Below are positions 20,066-29,520 of a DNA stretch of 64,000 nucleotides, one piece after another. Each line of letters opens with the position of its first letter. Position 1 is the first letter of the stretch. Both the position numbers and the translations under genes were made by a program. The notes beneath the pieces were generated by a model. That model did no database searches, was not told the DNA's origin, and saw only the letters and a program-made list of their open reading frames with translations. Location: contig CAYYJO010000001.1 of NCBI GenBank assembly GCA_964472265.1, positions 33,692-97,691 on the forward strand, given 5' to 3'. Source of the stretch: JAGNLA01 sp964472265 (lineage in GTDB: Bacteria; Caldisericota; Caldisericia; JAAYUI01).

Positions 20066-22228
20066 ATGAAAAGAACATTTTTGGTAATCGTATCTATATT
20101 TTTGTTAGCCGTTCCTGGCCTGAAATCAAAGGTGCAGGCCCAAGCAAATCCTGGCTACCTCATCATTTCAGCTACAGGAAGCGCGAACCTTGACGTTTTG
20201 ATCAAATACCGAAAATCACAAGGGTTGGACGTAATCGTCAAGGACGCGTCTGAATTTAAGGATTCAACCGACAAAGTCTCATCAGAGCTGATCTTGAAAT
20301 ATCTGAAACAAAACGTGACCAAGCTAAATGTTAAATACCTGCTTCTGGTCGGTTATGCCTATGAACTTCCGATGGTTACATGCCATCCTGAAGGAAACAT
20401 CGGTGGCGACCAGTATCTTGTGGCAACGCCAACCGACTATCCATACTCAACGCCAAACGCGGTTTGGGACAAAGACAACGACGGAAGGCTTGGTGAGTGG
20501 CCTGATGATGGCATAGCCTCGTTCAAACCTGAGATTTCGGTTGGAAGGCTGCCGTTTTCTGACCCCAAAAAGCTCGTTACCGCATGCCGTTCGATCGTCG
20601 AGTTTGACCAGCTGTCTGACGCCCAGAAGGCGAAAATCCTTTTTGGCGGTGCAATGCTTGGGTACAAAGGCGAGTTGTGGGAAGGCAAACCAATGGAGCG
20701 AACCGATGGCGGCTATTACTGTGAAACCGTCTGGAACGACGCATTTGCCGGCAAAGGTTTTTCAAGATATAGAATGTATGAGAAGGAAGGATTCCTGCCA
20801 TCGCCATATATTTGCGAAGAAGGCCTTAACAGCTCAACATTTTTGGACAAGCTTCCAGACCGGTATGGACTTGTGCTCTGGACGGGTCATGGCAGTTCCG
20901 AATCCGTTGTAAGGACTGTCTGGTACAGCAACGGAACAAAAACTGTTCCTGAAAAAGGCGAAACCAACCAGCCAAAATTGATAACGACCGGCAATGTCTC
21001 TTCGACGACAGTGCGTTGGGGAATCGTCGTTGCCGCGTCTTGCTCAACTTCCGATCCATCCAACACAGGAAACCTTGGCGCCACATTCCTAAGCTCTGGA
21101 GCGGCAGGTTATGTCGGTTCTTCAAGGGTTTCATGGTCACCTTCTTACTGGAGGAGGCCAGAAGATGGCGGAATGGACACAATACTTTACTCTTTCTGCA
21201 AGAACCTCTCAATACCAGGAATGGATCAGGGAATGGCTCTTGCCCTTGCAAAACAGGAGTATGGCGAGTATTTCTACGGAGACACGGAAGACCCTGCCGG
21301 TGGTTCACAGATGAATATTTTCAACTACAACCTCTTCGGTGACCCAGCAGTAAAACTTGTGTCTGGGGATGAATCGCCAAAACTCTGGGTGGAGGAACCG
21401 TCCCTGACAACAACGCCTGACACCGAGGCATCATGGAATGGAACTATTTCTGGCAACTTTAATGACACGGTCAGTCTTCAGGTTCTACCCTCGCAAAGGG
21501 ACATGACCTGGGCTTTGCCAGAGATTGCCGTCGACGGAAAAACATGGACAGTCAAGGCAAAGATCAATGCCGATGTGGAGCCTGGCAAACGAACATGGTT
21601 TATAAGAGAGGTCACGCCGGCTGGAAATTCCATGGTCCCATTGATTCTCAACGTTGCCAGTACGCCTGAAGCAACCATAGAAACAAAGACAATCCCATGC
21701 AAAGTTGGCAAGAAAATGCCGTTTGAAATGCAGTTTTCGATAGGCACCGACCTCAAGATTTACGAATTTATATTAAAGTACGATCCATTCGAGGTTTCTT
21801 TGACCGGCGTAACTCATCTGAAAAAAGTATTTTCAAAAATGGAGATTATTGACAACCACTTTGGAATGGCTTTCATTCGTGCCGAAGGCGTGTTCAGTGG
21901 CGATCTGATAAAAGTCGCTTTCAAGGCAAAAAACGAATTTACCGGAAAGCCTGTTTTCATCTCATCAATCAGGGCGCAGGTTGGTTCGTCATTTCTTTTG
22001 ATGTACCCACAATATGCCCCGATCATTTACGACGAAAAGACTCAATGGCGCCTTCAGGCTGACTTCAATAATTCAGGAACGGTCGACAACACAGACCTTG
22101 GCATGTTGCTTCAATATCTTGGCAAGAAAGCTATAGGAGCTGCAAAAGTTTTCGACCTGAACAATGATGGGATCATAAGCATCCTCGACGTTTTTGAAGT
22201 CAAAATCAGATTCTCAAAAGACTGCTGA
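20066..22228 (+). CDS. Secreted C25 (gingipain-type) cysteine protease with cohesin-like and dockerin-like C-terminal domains
   Basis: This 720-residue protein begins with a signal peptide (MKRTFLVIVSIFLLAVPG, cleavage near residue 26). The catalytic core of peptidase family C25 follows: LLLVGYAYELP beta strand, GRLPFSDP, catalytic His275 in LWTGHGSSE and nucleophile Cys326 in VVAASCSTSDP, then the FNYNLFGDPA motif that closes the fold. After an Ig-like region, residues about 560-660 resemble a cohesin domain. The last 57 residues carry two dockerin-type Ca loops (DFNNSGTVDNTD and DLNNDGIISILD). C25 enzymes cleave extracellular proteins after Arg or Lys; specificity here is unknown. No type IX sorting signal is seen at the C-terminus. 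It is divergent from the giant secreted protein, which suggests related surface or degradative roles. Confidence 0.88.
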   Translation: MKRTFLVIVSIFLLAVPGLKSKVQAQANPGYLIISATGSANLDVLIKYRKSQGLDVIVKDASEFKDSTDKVSSELILKYLKQNVTKLNVKYLLLVGYAYELPMVTCHPEGNIGGDQYLVATPTDYPYSTPNAVWDKDNDGRLGEWPDDGIASFKPEISVGRLPFSDPKKLVTACRSIVEFDQLSDAQKAKILFGGAMLGYKGELWEGKPMERTDGGYYCETVWNDAFAGKGFSRYRMYEKEGFLPSPYICEEGLNSSTFLDKLPDRYGLVLWTGHGSSESVVRTVWYSNGTKTVPEKGETNQPKLITTGNVSSTTVRWGIVVAASCSTSDPSNTGNLGATFLSSGAAGYVGSSRVSWSPSYWRRPEDGGMDTILYSFCKNLSIPGMDQGMALALAKQEYGEYFYGDTEDPAGGSQMNIFNYNLFGDPAVKLVSGDESPKLWVEEPSLTTTPDTEASWNGTISGNFNDTVSLQVLPSQRDMTWALPEIAVDGKTWTVKAKINADVEPGKRTWFIREVTPAGNSMVPLILNVASTPEATIETKTIPCKVGKKMPFEMQFSIGTDLKIYEFILKYDPFEVSLTGVTHLKKVFSKMEIIDNHFGMAFIRAEGVFSGDLIKVAFKAKNEFTGKPVFISSIRAQVGSSFLLMYPQYAPIIYDEKTQWRLQADFNNSGTVDNTDLGMLLQYLGKKAIGAAKVFDLNNDGIISILDVFEVKIRFSKDC

Positions 22229-22245
22229 TTCTCCCAAAAAATAAT

Positions 22246-22273
22246 AAAGCCCCGATGTAAAATCGGGGCTTTT
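22246..22273. terminator. Bidirectional terminator between the C25 protease and purH
   Basis: An 11-bp perfect stem (arms AAAGCCCCGAT 22246-22256 and ATCGGGGCTTT 22262-22272, 5-nt loop) lies between two convergent genes. T-rich sequence follows on the plus strand and an A-rich stretch precedes it, so it can end transcription from both sides. Confidence 0.88.
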
Positions 22274-22288
22274 GTTTTGATGGCTCAA

Positions 22289-23817
22289 TCAGTGCAGGAA
22301 GTGTCGCTGGCCGGTCAAAACGATTGCAACACCGAGTTCATCGGCTTTTGCTATTACCTCTGAATCCCTGATCGACCCGCCTGGTTCAACGATGGCTTTC
22401 ACTCCGTACTTTTTTGCAAGCTCGACGGTGTCGGGGAAAGGTATGTATCCGTCAGAAGCCAGGTAACAGCCAAATGATTTTTCGCCTGCCTGTTCGAGAG
22501 CGATCTTTGCAGAACCAACTCTGTTTGGCTGACCAGCTCCAACGCCAACCGTAACCATTCCTTTTGTGGCAACGATTGCGTTGCTCTTGACATGTTTTGC
22601 AACCATCATGGCAAAAGTCAGCTCCCTGAGGTCATTTTCAGAAACCGGCGTTTTCCCCGCAACCTTCAGCTCCGAATAAACGCTCGTATCCATCTGCTGG
22701 ACAAGCGTTCCAAACAGTGTTGACCTCATTGCGTATTTGGGTTTCATGGTGTTGCTGCAGGCGATTGCAATTGTGTTCTTCTTTTTTGAAATCACTTCAA
22801 GTGCGCCTGGGAGATATTCGGGAGCGATGATAATATCAGTCATTACTTTCATTATTTCAGTGGCGGTCGCCTCATCGCATGGCCTGTTTATGGCAATGAT
22901 TCCACCAAACCTCGAGACTGGATCGCATTCTGTGGCCATCTTGTAAGCATCGAGGACGTTTTGGGCGAGAGCGACTCCGCATGGCGTCAGGTGCTTGATC
23001 ACAACGCTTGCTGGCTGGTCAAACTCAAGAATCGTGGAAATTGCAGCGTCGATATCNNNNNNNNNNCGTCGATGTCGAGGATGTTGTTGTAGGAAATTTC
23101 CTTGCCATGAAGCTGTCTTATTGGCCATTCGCCATTGCCAAGGCTGTAGAGACCAGCTTTCTGGTGTGGATTTTCGCCGTATCTCAGGCGCATTGTCAGA
23201 GTTGGAGAAATCTGTCTTGCAAATCCAAGCTCATCCTGGGCTTCATCCGAGCCGAAGTAGCATGAAATTGCCCTGTCATAATCACAGGTTTTTTTGAATG
23301 CCGTGATTGCAAGATTTTTTTTGTACTCGGGGTCGAATCTGCCTGACTGAATCCTGTCAATGAATTCAGGATACTGGCATGGATTGCTCAGGATGACAAC
23401 ATGCTGGTGATTCTTTGCTGCCGCCCTTATCATTGCAACACCGCCGATGTCAATCTCTTCTATCGCTTGCTCAACCGTGCATTCCGGTTTTGCCGTGGTG
23501 TCCTCAAACGGATAGAGATTGCAGACAACAATGTCGATGAGCGGGAAGCTCATGGTTCTCATCTGATCCATGTGGTTTGGGTTGTTTCTGTTTGCGAGGA
23601 TTCCGGCATAGATTTTGGGATGAAGGGTTTTAACTCTTCCGCCAAGGATTTCCGGGCTTCCGGTAAACGTTCCGACTTCGGTGACATCAAAACCTTTTTC
23701 ACGCAGCAGTTTTGCGGTTCCGCCTGTCGAAAGCAGCTTGTAACCTCTCTCGATGAGAACCCTTGCCAATGGCTCGAGCCCTAATTTGTCGCTGACTGAA
23801 ATGAGTGCATAACTCAC
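22289..23817 (-). CDS. purH: Bifunctional AICAR formyltransferase / IMP cyclohydrolase (assembly gap inside)
   Basis: PurH catalyses the last two steps of IMP synthesis. The N-terminal half is the cyclohydrolase (STGGTAKLL, GGRVKTLHPKI, NLYPFE, EEIDIGGVAMIRAAAKN). The C-terminal half is the formyltransferase (IKHLTPCG with the catalytic His, DPVSRFGG, and the end motif GSIRD...VLTGQRHF). Ten Ns at 23057-23066 break the frame. The 10 bases on each side are nearly the same (GACATCGACG / GATATCGACG). Removing the Ns and one copy restores a single frame reading ILDIDAAIST, as in other PurH proteins, with 502 residues. The start is GTG at 23817, overlapping the purN stop by 4 nt (GTGA). Confidence 0.93.
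23057..23066. other. Scaffold gap (10 N) with duplicated flanks
   Basis: Ten Ns separate two nearly identical 10-base sequences. The gap is most likely an unmerged contig overlap rather than missing DNA, because deleting it with one flank restores purH exactly. Confidence 0.95.
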
Positions 23818-24416
23818 AATATTTCCACCTTTCTGCCTGAAACCCTGAAGCGTCGGTCAAGCACAATTTTTGTTGCCTGCCAGAGCATTTCATGTTCAAG
23901 CACATGAGTTTTTTGCTCAAGTGATTCAAGAGTGTCAGAATCATCAATAATTATCGGTTTTTGCATGATTATTTCGCCATCATCGCAACCATTGGAAACA
24001 AAGATAACACTGACTCCAGTAATCTTGACGCCATAATCAAAAGCCTGTTTTATGCCATCGACCCCCGGAAACGAGGGAAGAAGAGCCGGATGAATGTTAA
24101 TCAGCCTGTACCTGTAGTGCTCGACAAAATTCGGCGGGACAAGAAGCATGTAGCCAGCCAGAACCACAACTTCACAACCGGCGTTGTCAATGGCTTCGAT
24201 CAAAGCCTGTGCATGATCCCGTCTATCTTTGTAGTCCCTTAGTCTCAGCACTTTGCATGGTATTCCTGAATCCTTGCAATAGTCCAGAGCAGGGGCATCG
24301 GTTTTGTTGCTGATTACGAGACTGAGTTGCGCATCAAGCCTGCCATCCTGAGTCGCCTTGTGAAGGGCGATCATGTTTGTGCCACGGCCCGAAACAAGTA
24401 CTGCAATTTTCTTCAT
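23814..24416 (-). CDS. purN: Phosphoribosylglycinamide formyltransferase
   Basis: PurN formylates GAR with 10-formyl-tetrahydrofolate, the third step of purine synthesis. The 200-residue length fits the family. Visible motifs are the N-terminal VLVSGRGTN nucleotide-binding loop, the catalytic Asn/His segment INIHPALLPSFPG, and the Asp-containing loop DDGEIIMQ. The gene overlaps purM by 4 nt and purH by 4 nt, so purM-purN-purH is one translationally coupled unit. Confidence 0.96.
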   Translation of the reverse strand: MKKIAVLVSGRGTNMIALHKATQDGRLDAQLSLVISNKTDAPALDYCKDSGIPCKVLRLRDYKDRRDHAQALIEAIDNAGCEVVVLAGYMLLVPPNFVEHYRYRLINIHPALLPSFPGVDGIKQAFDYGVKITGVSVIFVSNGCDDGEIIMQKPIIIDDSDTLESLEQKTHVLEHEMLWQATKIVLDRRFRVSGRKVEIL

Positions 24417-25417
24417 TCCAGTCTGAATGACGGGGTTCCTTTCCCCTCAACCTTTCCAATGATGATTGCATCTTCAAAAATTGTCCTGATTTTTTCGAAC
24501 TCGGATTGTTTTGCAAACAGAGCCATGCCAATGCCCATGTTGAGAGTTCTGAAGGACTCATACTCGTCAAGCTTTGCCTCAGAAAGGACAAGGTCGATTA
24601 TCGGAACCTTTGGGATAGTCGACTTCTTCAAAACGGCAGTGCCAAAAGGCATGACCCTTGGAAGGTTGTCCGCAAGGCCACCACCGGTGATGTGTGAAAT
24701 TGCGTGAATTTTGGCAATCTTCAGGAGTTCGACCAGCTTTTTGCAGTAGATTATTGTCGGCTCAAGGAGTGCAAGACCGAGATTGTCGATGTCGCCTATT
24801 TTCTGGTTCAGTTTGTATTTTGGGAACAGGACTTTTCTGGCAAGGGAATAGCCATTTGAATGGAGGCCGGATGAAGGAAGACCTATAATTGTATCGCCCT
24901 CTTCAATCTTTGAACCATCTATGATGTCATCCTTTTCAACCACGCCAACAGTGAATCCGGCAAGGTCATACTCGTTTGGCTTGTAAAGGTCGCCCATCTG
25001 TGCAGTTTCGCCACCGACGAGAGCGCATCCGGCCATCTTGCAACCGGTTGCAACACCTTCGACAATTTGGGCTGAAATGTCCATGTCCAGCTTGTTTACA
25101 GCCAGATAATCGAGAAAGAATATTGGCTTTGCGCCACTGCAAACGATGTCGTCGACGTTCATGGCTACTGCATCGATTCCTACGGTATCATGCTTGCCAA
25201 TCTCCATGGCGATTTTCACCTTGGTTCCAACACCGTCTGTTCCTGAGACAAGCACTGGTTTTTTGTAGCCTTCAGGCATCTCGAACAATCCGCCGAAGAA
25301 TCCTATCGAGCCGATGACGCCGGGGGTTTTGGTGCTGTCAACGCTTGCCCTGATGCGCTCGATAAACTGGTCGCCTCTGGTGATGCTCACACCTGACTGT
25401 TCGTATTTGTCGTTCAT
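24413..25417 (-). CDS. purM: Phosphoribosylformylglycinamidine cyclo-ligase (AIR synthetase)
   Basis: PurM closes the imidazole ring of AIR using ATP. Its 334 residues show the family motifs: the N-terminal ATP segment (YEQSGVSITRGD), LVSGTDGVGTKVKIA, the Asp-rich metal site MNVDDIVCSGA, ALVGGETAQMGD, PSSGLHSNGYSLAR and the HITGGGLADNLPR loop. It starts at ATG 25417 behind GAGGTG. A terminator lies between it and the upstream purL, so purM should have its own promoter; I found only a weak TAAAAT -10 candidate near 25470 without a good -35 box. Confidence 0.96.
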   Translation of the reverse strand: MNDKYEQSGVSITRGDQFIERIRASVDSTKTPGVIGSIGFFGGLFEMPEGYKKPVLVSGTDGVGTKVKIAMEIGKHDTVGIDAVAMNVDDIVCSGAKPIFFLDYLAVNKLDMDISAQIVEGVATGCKMAGCALVGGETAQMGDLYKPNEYDLAGFTVGVVEKDDIIDGSKIEEGDTIIGLPSSGLHSNGYSLARKVLFPKYKLNQKIGDIDNLGLALLEPTIIYCKKLVELLKIAKIHAISHITGGGLADNLPRVMPFGTAVLKKSTIPKVPIIDLVLSEAKLDEYESFRTLNMGIGMALFAKQSEFEKIRTIFEDAIIIGKVEGKGTPSFRLE

Positions 25418-25483
25418 GACACCTCACATTGTTTGATAAGCTGAAACTGTTTGCGATACGCTGATATTTTAACAAAAACTCGC

Positions 25484-25515
25484 CCAAACAAAAAGCCCTC
25501 CTTTTTGGAGGGCTT
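25484..25515 (-). terminator. Rho-independent terminator after purL
   Basis: A 9-bp perfect stem (AAGCCCTCC 25493-25501 / GGAGGGCTT 25507-25515, 5-nt T loop) starts 5 nt past the purL stop. In the leftward direction it ends in CTTTTTGTTT, a U-rich tract. It separates ackA-purL from purM-purN-purH. Confidence 0.85.
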
Positions 25516-25520
25516 CAAAG

Positions 25521-27713
25521 TCATTGGGACATTCGTTTTCTCAAGGTATTTTGGTACAAATCCTTGAGTTCGGCCATCTGGATGTCGAAGGAGCCTGAAA
25601 CTGAGAGTGAAGGGCCACCAACGACGCCTATGATTTTGATTGGAACCTGAAGCATGTTTGCAAGTTCAGTCACCTTCTGCACCTTTGCCGGATTGACCGT
25701 TACAAGCGCTCTGGCTGTAGATTCCGAGAAGAGCTGCTCCGTAAGGCTGATGCCGGTTTTCAGGGTGATGGTTGCGCCAAGGTCTGACTCACAGGTGCAC
25801 TCGATGAGAGCCTGTGCTAGTCCACCATCTGATAGGTCAGTTGCTGACTGGATGACGTTTTCTTCAGAAAGTCTGAGGAGCAAATCCTGCAAGGCTTTTT
25901 CTTCAGCGTAACGAACCTGCGGTATAACGCCGAATGTTTCGCCGGTGAGCATGTGGTAAAGTGAGGAACCGCCAAGTTCAGGATGGGTGTTGCCAAGGAT
26001 GATGATGATGTCTCCAGTGGCTTGAAACTCCGGAAGATTGATTTTTCCAAGTTTGCCAAGTCCAACCATAACAACAACCGGGTTCGGCTTGATCGGGAGC
26101 CCAGGGCTTTCGTTGTAGAAGCTTACGTTTCCGGAGATTACCGGAATGTTGAATTCTCTCAATGCCTCAGACATGCCTTCTACCGATTGATCAAATTCAT
26201 AGTAAATTTCAGGTTTTGTTGGGTCGGCAAAGTTCAGGCAGTCGGAGATGGCAAGCGGTTTTGCGCCTGTTGCAGCAAGGTTTCTCACTGCCTCACAGAT
26301 GATCTGTGCTCCGCCATGTTTTGGAGAAAGCCAGACCCATCTTGGCTTTGAATCGGATTTGACAACAATAACCTTGTCTGTACCTTTGACTCTTCCGGCT
26401 CCTGAGCCTAAATATGGCGGAATGACGGTGTTTGTGAGAAGTGTTGTGTCGTACTGGTGGATGATCCACTCTTTGGAACAACCGTTCCAGGATGAAGCCA
26501 TCTTTTTCACCAGGTTTGCGTGATCCCAGCTTGGCATCTGGAAACCTGACGGTTCCCTGCGCCTTGACTCAAGATCGGGCATTTGCTTTGGCATGTCATA
26601 TGCCGGAGCACCTTGTGTGAGGTGAACAACCGGAATGACTGCAACGGTCTGTCCTTTTTCGATGATGGTGACGTTTCCGTCTTCAGTTACTTCACCAATG
26701 ACGGCAGATTCGAGATCCCATTTTGAAAGGATTGAGTGGATGTTGTCAACCTTGTCCGGCTTGACAACAACAAGCATCCTCTCCTGCGATTCAGAGAGCA
26801 TCATCTCGTAGGCAGTCATGTTTTCGGCACGTTTCGGAACCGCATCGACATTGAGCACGATTCCGCGCCCACTGCGACCAGCCATTTCAACTGACGAAGA
26901 GGTGAGGCCGGCAGCGCCCAAATCCTGAACGCCCTGAATGAGTTTTTTCTGGATCAGTTCCAGAGTTGCCTCAATGAGAAGCTTTTCAAGGAATGGGTCA
27001 CCAACCTGGACGGCCGAGCGTTTTTCTTCCGACTGCTCGCTTAAAACGTCAGAAGCAAACGTTGCACCGTGAATACCGTCACGTCCGGTTCGTGCGCCGA
27101 TGATCATGACAATGTCGCCCGCATCAGAAGCTCTTGCGTAGGCTATCTCGTCGTGTTTTGCGATGCCAAGGCAGAAGACGTTCACAAGCGGATTTATTGC
27201 GTACGATTTGTCAAACTGTAGCTCACCGCCAAAGTTTGGCACACCCACGCAGTTTCCGTAACCTGAAATGCCAGCAACTACGCCTTCGAGCAAACCTCTT
27301 GAATGGGCATCGTCTGGATCGCCGAAGAACAGTGGGTCAAGTGTCATTATCGGTCTTGCACCCATGGTGAAAACATCGCGGATGATACCGCCAACACCGG
27401 TTGCAGCTCCCTGGTATGGTTCGATTGCTGAAGGGTGATTGTGGCTCTCGACCTTGAAAATGAGAGCCAGGTTGTCGCCAATATCTACAACACCTGCGTT
27501 TTCACCAGGGCCTTGGATGACTGCAGGGCCGGTTGTCGGGAACTTCTTTAGAACTTTTCTGGAGGATTTGTAGGAACAGTGCTCGGACCACATGACAGAG
27601 AAGATGGCCAGTTCAAGATAGTTTGGAGTTCTGCCCATCCTTTGGATGATGTCTTCAAACTCATTTGTTGAAAGACCGAATTCGTGTGCGTCCTTTAATG
27701 TCCCTTCTCTCAT
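25521..27713 (-). CDS. purL: Phosphoribosylformylglycinamidine synthase subunit II
   Basis: PurL makes FGAM from FGAR, ATP and ammonia. The 730-residue length is that of the small PurL, which needs separate PurS and PurQ subunits; neither lies in the window. Family motifs are MWSEHCSYKSS, KVESHNHPSAIEPYQGAATGVGGIIRD (split here: the ATP/FGAR site), GARTGRDGIHG, QDLGAAGLTSSSVEMAGR and in the second half VISGNVSFYNES and SATDLSDGGLA. The stop is followed by a terminator. The upstream ackA gene ends on the base before the purL start codon region (27714/27713), so both are expected on one transcript. Confidence 0.96.
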   Translation of the reverse strand: MREGTLKDAHEFGLSTNEFEDIIQRMGRTPNYLELAIFSVMWSEHCSYKSSRKVLKKFPTTGPAVIQGPGENAGVVDIGDNLALIFKVESHNHPSAIEPYQGAATGVGGIIRDVFTMGARPIMTLDPLFFGDPDDAHSRGLLEGVVAGISGYGNCVGVPNFGGELQFDKSYAINPLVNVFCLGIAKHDEIAYARASDAGDIVMIIGARTGRDGIHGATFASDVLSEQSEEKRSAVQVGDPFLEKLLIEATLELIQKKLIQGVQDLGAAGLTSSSVEMAGRSGRGIVLNVDAVPKRAENMTAYEMMLSESQERMLVVVKPDKVDNIHSILSKWDLESAVIGEVTEDGNVTIIEKGQTVAVIPVVHLTQGAPAYDMPKQMPDLESRRREPSGFQMPSWDHANLVKKMASSWNGCSKEWIIHQYDTTLLTNTVIPPYLGSGAGRVKGTDKVIVVKSDSKPRWVWLSPKHGGAQIICEAVRNLAATGAKPLAISDCLNFADPTKPEIYYEFDQSVEGMSEALREFNIPVISGNVSFYNESPGLPIKPNPVVVMVGLGKLGKINLPEFQATGDIIIILGNTHPELGGSSLYHMLTGETFGVIPQVRYAEEKALQDLLLRLSEENVIQSATDLSDGGLAQALIECTCESDLGATITLKTGISLTEQLFSESTARALVTVNPAKVQKVTELANMLQVPIKIIGVVGGPSLSVSGSFDIQMAELKDLYQNTLRKRMSQ

Positions 27714-28910
27714 TTATTTACCTTCCACCAGTCTCTTTGTGTCTCTTGCGATTACAAGCTCTTCATTGGTCGGGATCACATAAACCCTGACTTTTGAATC
27801 AGCTGCAGCGATGTCAGTTGGTTCCTTGCAGCGACCGTGGTTTATCTCCATGTTCAGCTTTATGCCAAGGAATTCCAAGTCCTTGAGGGTGTGAAGTCTT
27901 GTCGTTTCAGAGTTTTCGCCGATACCTGCAGTGAAGACGATTGCGTCAACTCCACCCATTACGGCAGCGTAAGAGCCGATGTACTTCTTCAGTCTTCTGC
28001 AGAACATGTTGAAAGCCAGCGTTGCCTTTTCATCGCCCTTTGCCATGTGGTCTTCAACATCCCTTGAGTCGTTGAAGCCGCAGATTCCGAGAAGGCCGGA
28101 CTGCTTGTTGAGAGCCTTGTCAACAGCCTTGATATCCATCTTGAGGGTATCCATGAAGTAGATCGGGAGCTGGGGATCGAGATCACCGCAACGGGTTCCC
28201 ATAACAAGCCCTTCAAGCGGCGTCATGCCCATCGAGGTATCAACTGACTTGCCGTTCTTGATGGCGGCAATTGAGCAGCCGTTTCCAAGGTGGCAAGTGA
28301 TAATCTTGCACTGATCATAGGGTTTGCCAAGCATTTCGGCAGCCTTGTGGGAAACGTAGAGGTGTGAGGTGCCATGGAAACCATAGCGCCTGATCCTGTA
28401 CTTTTCATAGAATTCGTATGGGATTGCATAGAGGAATGCTTCTTTTTCCATCGTTTGATGGAATGCCGTGTCAAAAACACCGCACTGCTTGACATTTGGA
28501 AGAATTCTTCTGAAAGCTTCAATTCCGGCGAGGTTTGGAGGATTGTGTAGCGGTGCAAGCGGAATGCATTCTGTCATTTTGTCGACAACTTCCTGTGTGA
28601 TGATCTGTGAACCGGAGAATGTTTCGGCACCATGAACAACCCTGTGTCCGACAGCTCCGATTTCATGGACATCAGCGAGCACTCCCTTTGTTGGATCGGT
28701 GATGTTTTCAAGGATCAGCTTGATGCCGGTGTCATAATCCGGAATCGGGAGTGTTTTCTGGAACTTCTGGTCGCCCTTCTTGTGGTTGACGATGCCGTCA
28801 TGGGTGCCGACGCGTTCAAGAAGACCTGAGCAAAGCTCGGTTTCTGATTCCATGTCGTAGAGCTTGTACTTGATGGATGATGAACCGCAATTGATGACGA
28901 GAACTTTCAA
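27714..28910 (-). CDS. ackA: Acetate kinase
   Basis: AckA interconverts acetyl phosphate + ADP and acetate + ATP, the ATP-yielding step of acetate fermentation. At 398 residues it has the normal length. Motifs seen are the N-terminal VINCGSSSIKYKL, GHRVVHGAE, FDTAFHQTM (catalytic Asp and His), RRYGFHGTSH, HLGNGCSIAAI, TPLEGLVMGTRCGDLDP (catalytic Arg) and FTAGIGENS. The ATG follows AGGAGGTTGC. No phosphotransacetylase gene is adjacent; instead purL follows directly, an unusual partner. Confidence 0.97.
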   Translation of the reverse strand: MKVLVINCGSSSIKYKLYDMESETELCSGLLERVGTHDGIVNHKKGDQKFQKTLPIPDYDTGIKLILENITDPTKGVLADVHEIGAVGHRVVHGAETFSGSQIITQEVVDKMTECIPLAPLHNPPNLAGIEAFRRILPNVKQCGVFDTAFHQTMEKEAFLYAIPYEFYEKYRIRRYGFHGTSHLYVSHKAAEMLGKPYDQCKIITCHLGNGCSIAAIKNGKSVDTSMGMTPLEGLVMGTRCGDLDPQLPIYFMDTLKMDIKAVDKALNKQSGLLGICGFNDSRDVEDHMAKGDEKATLAFNMFCRRLKKYIGSYAAVMGGVDAIVFTAGIGENSETTRLHTLKDLEFLGIKLNMEINHGRCKEPTDIAAADSKVRVYVIPTNEELVIARDTKRLVEGK

Positions 28911-28940
28911 TGCAACCTCCTGGTTTTTCGATTGTCGTAA

Positions 28941-28969
28941 AGTATAGATTTGGGTTGGATTATATTCAA
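28941..28969 (-). promoter_or_regulatory. Promoter of ackA-purL
   Basis: TTGAAT (28964-28969), a 17-nt spacer and TATACT (28941-28946). The -35 box overlaps the bioY stop codon. The start would be near 28934, giving a leader of about 24 nt with the AGGAGG ribosome site. Confidence 0.6.
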
Positions 28970-29520
28970 GTCAGCGATCTTTTGTTTTTCCAAACCAGAT
29001 CGGGGGCGACTCTGCCCATCACCTGGGCAAACGCAAAAAGGACTCCGCCAAGAACCAGGTCTTTGGCAAGATACGGGAGCATCGTGAGAGTGGCTGCGGT
29101 TATCGCCAGGGGTTTTGAGGAATTGAGTATCATCCAGTAATAAGGTATGCCGATGACATAGCAGGAAAGGATTGCTAGCGTGATTGCAAGAATCCTTTTC
29201 GGCCAGGAATCTGACCACAGGGCTCCGGTGATGAAGGCAGCAAGAATAAAACCCATGATAAAGCCAAAGGTTGGCTGGAAGATATATGAAAGACCACCAC
29301 CACTAGTGAAAACCGGTACACCCACCAAACCCAGGATAAGATAGACACCCATTGCCATGGCGCCATACACAGAGCCAAGAAAAATGCCAGAAGCTACAGC
29401 GACAAAAAGTTGAAAAGTAATTGCCGGTAGCGGTGGAATTGGTATCCTGATCCACGCACTTATTATCATGAGTGCCGTAAAAATCGACATCATTACCAGT
29501 ATCTTTACGTTCTTTGTCAT
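28966..29520 (-). CDS. bioY: BioY biotin transporter substrate-binding (S) component
   Basis: This is a 184-residue membrane protein with about six hydrophobic segments, beginning after TKNVK and ending in a short cytoplasmic basic tail. The segment FTSGGGLSYIFQPTFGFIMG matches the conserved Gly-rich/PTFG region of BioY proteins, which bind biotin as the S subunit of an energy-coupling-factor transporter. No bioM/bioN or general ECF module lies in the window, so it either shares an ECF module encoded elsewhere or works alone. Biotin synthesis genes are absent here. The start overlaps the hemW stop by 4 nt (ATGA), placing it third in lepA-hemW-bioY. Confidence 0.9.
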   Translation of the reverse strand: MTKNVKILVMMSIFTALMIISAWIRIPIPPLPAITFQLFVAVASGIFLGSVYGAMAMGVYLILGLVGVPVFTSGGGLSYIFQPTFGFIMGFILAAFITGALWSDSWPKRILAITLAILSCYVIGIPYYWMILNSSKPLAITAATLTMLPYLAKDLVLGGVLFAFAQVMGRVAPDLVWKNKRSLT

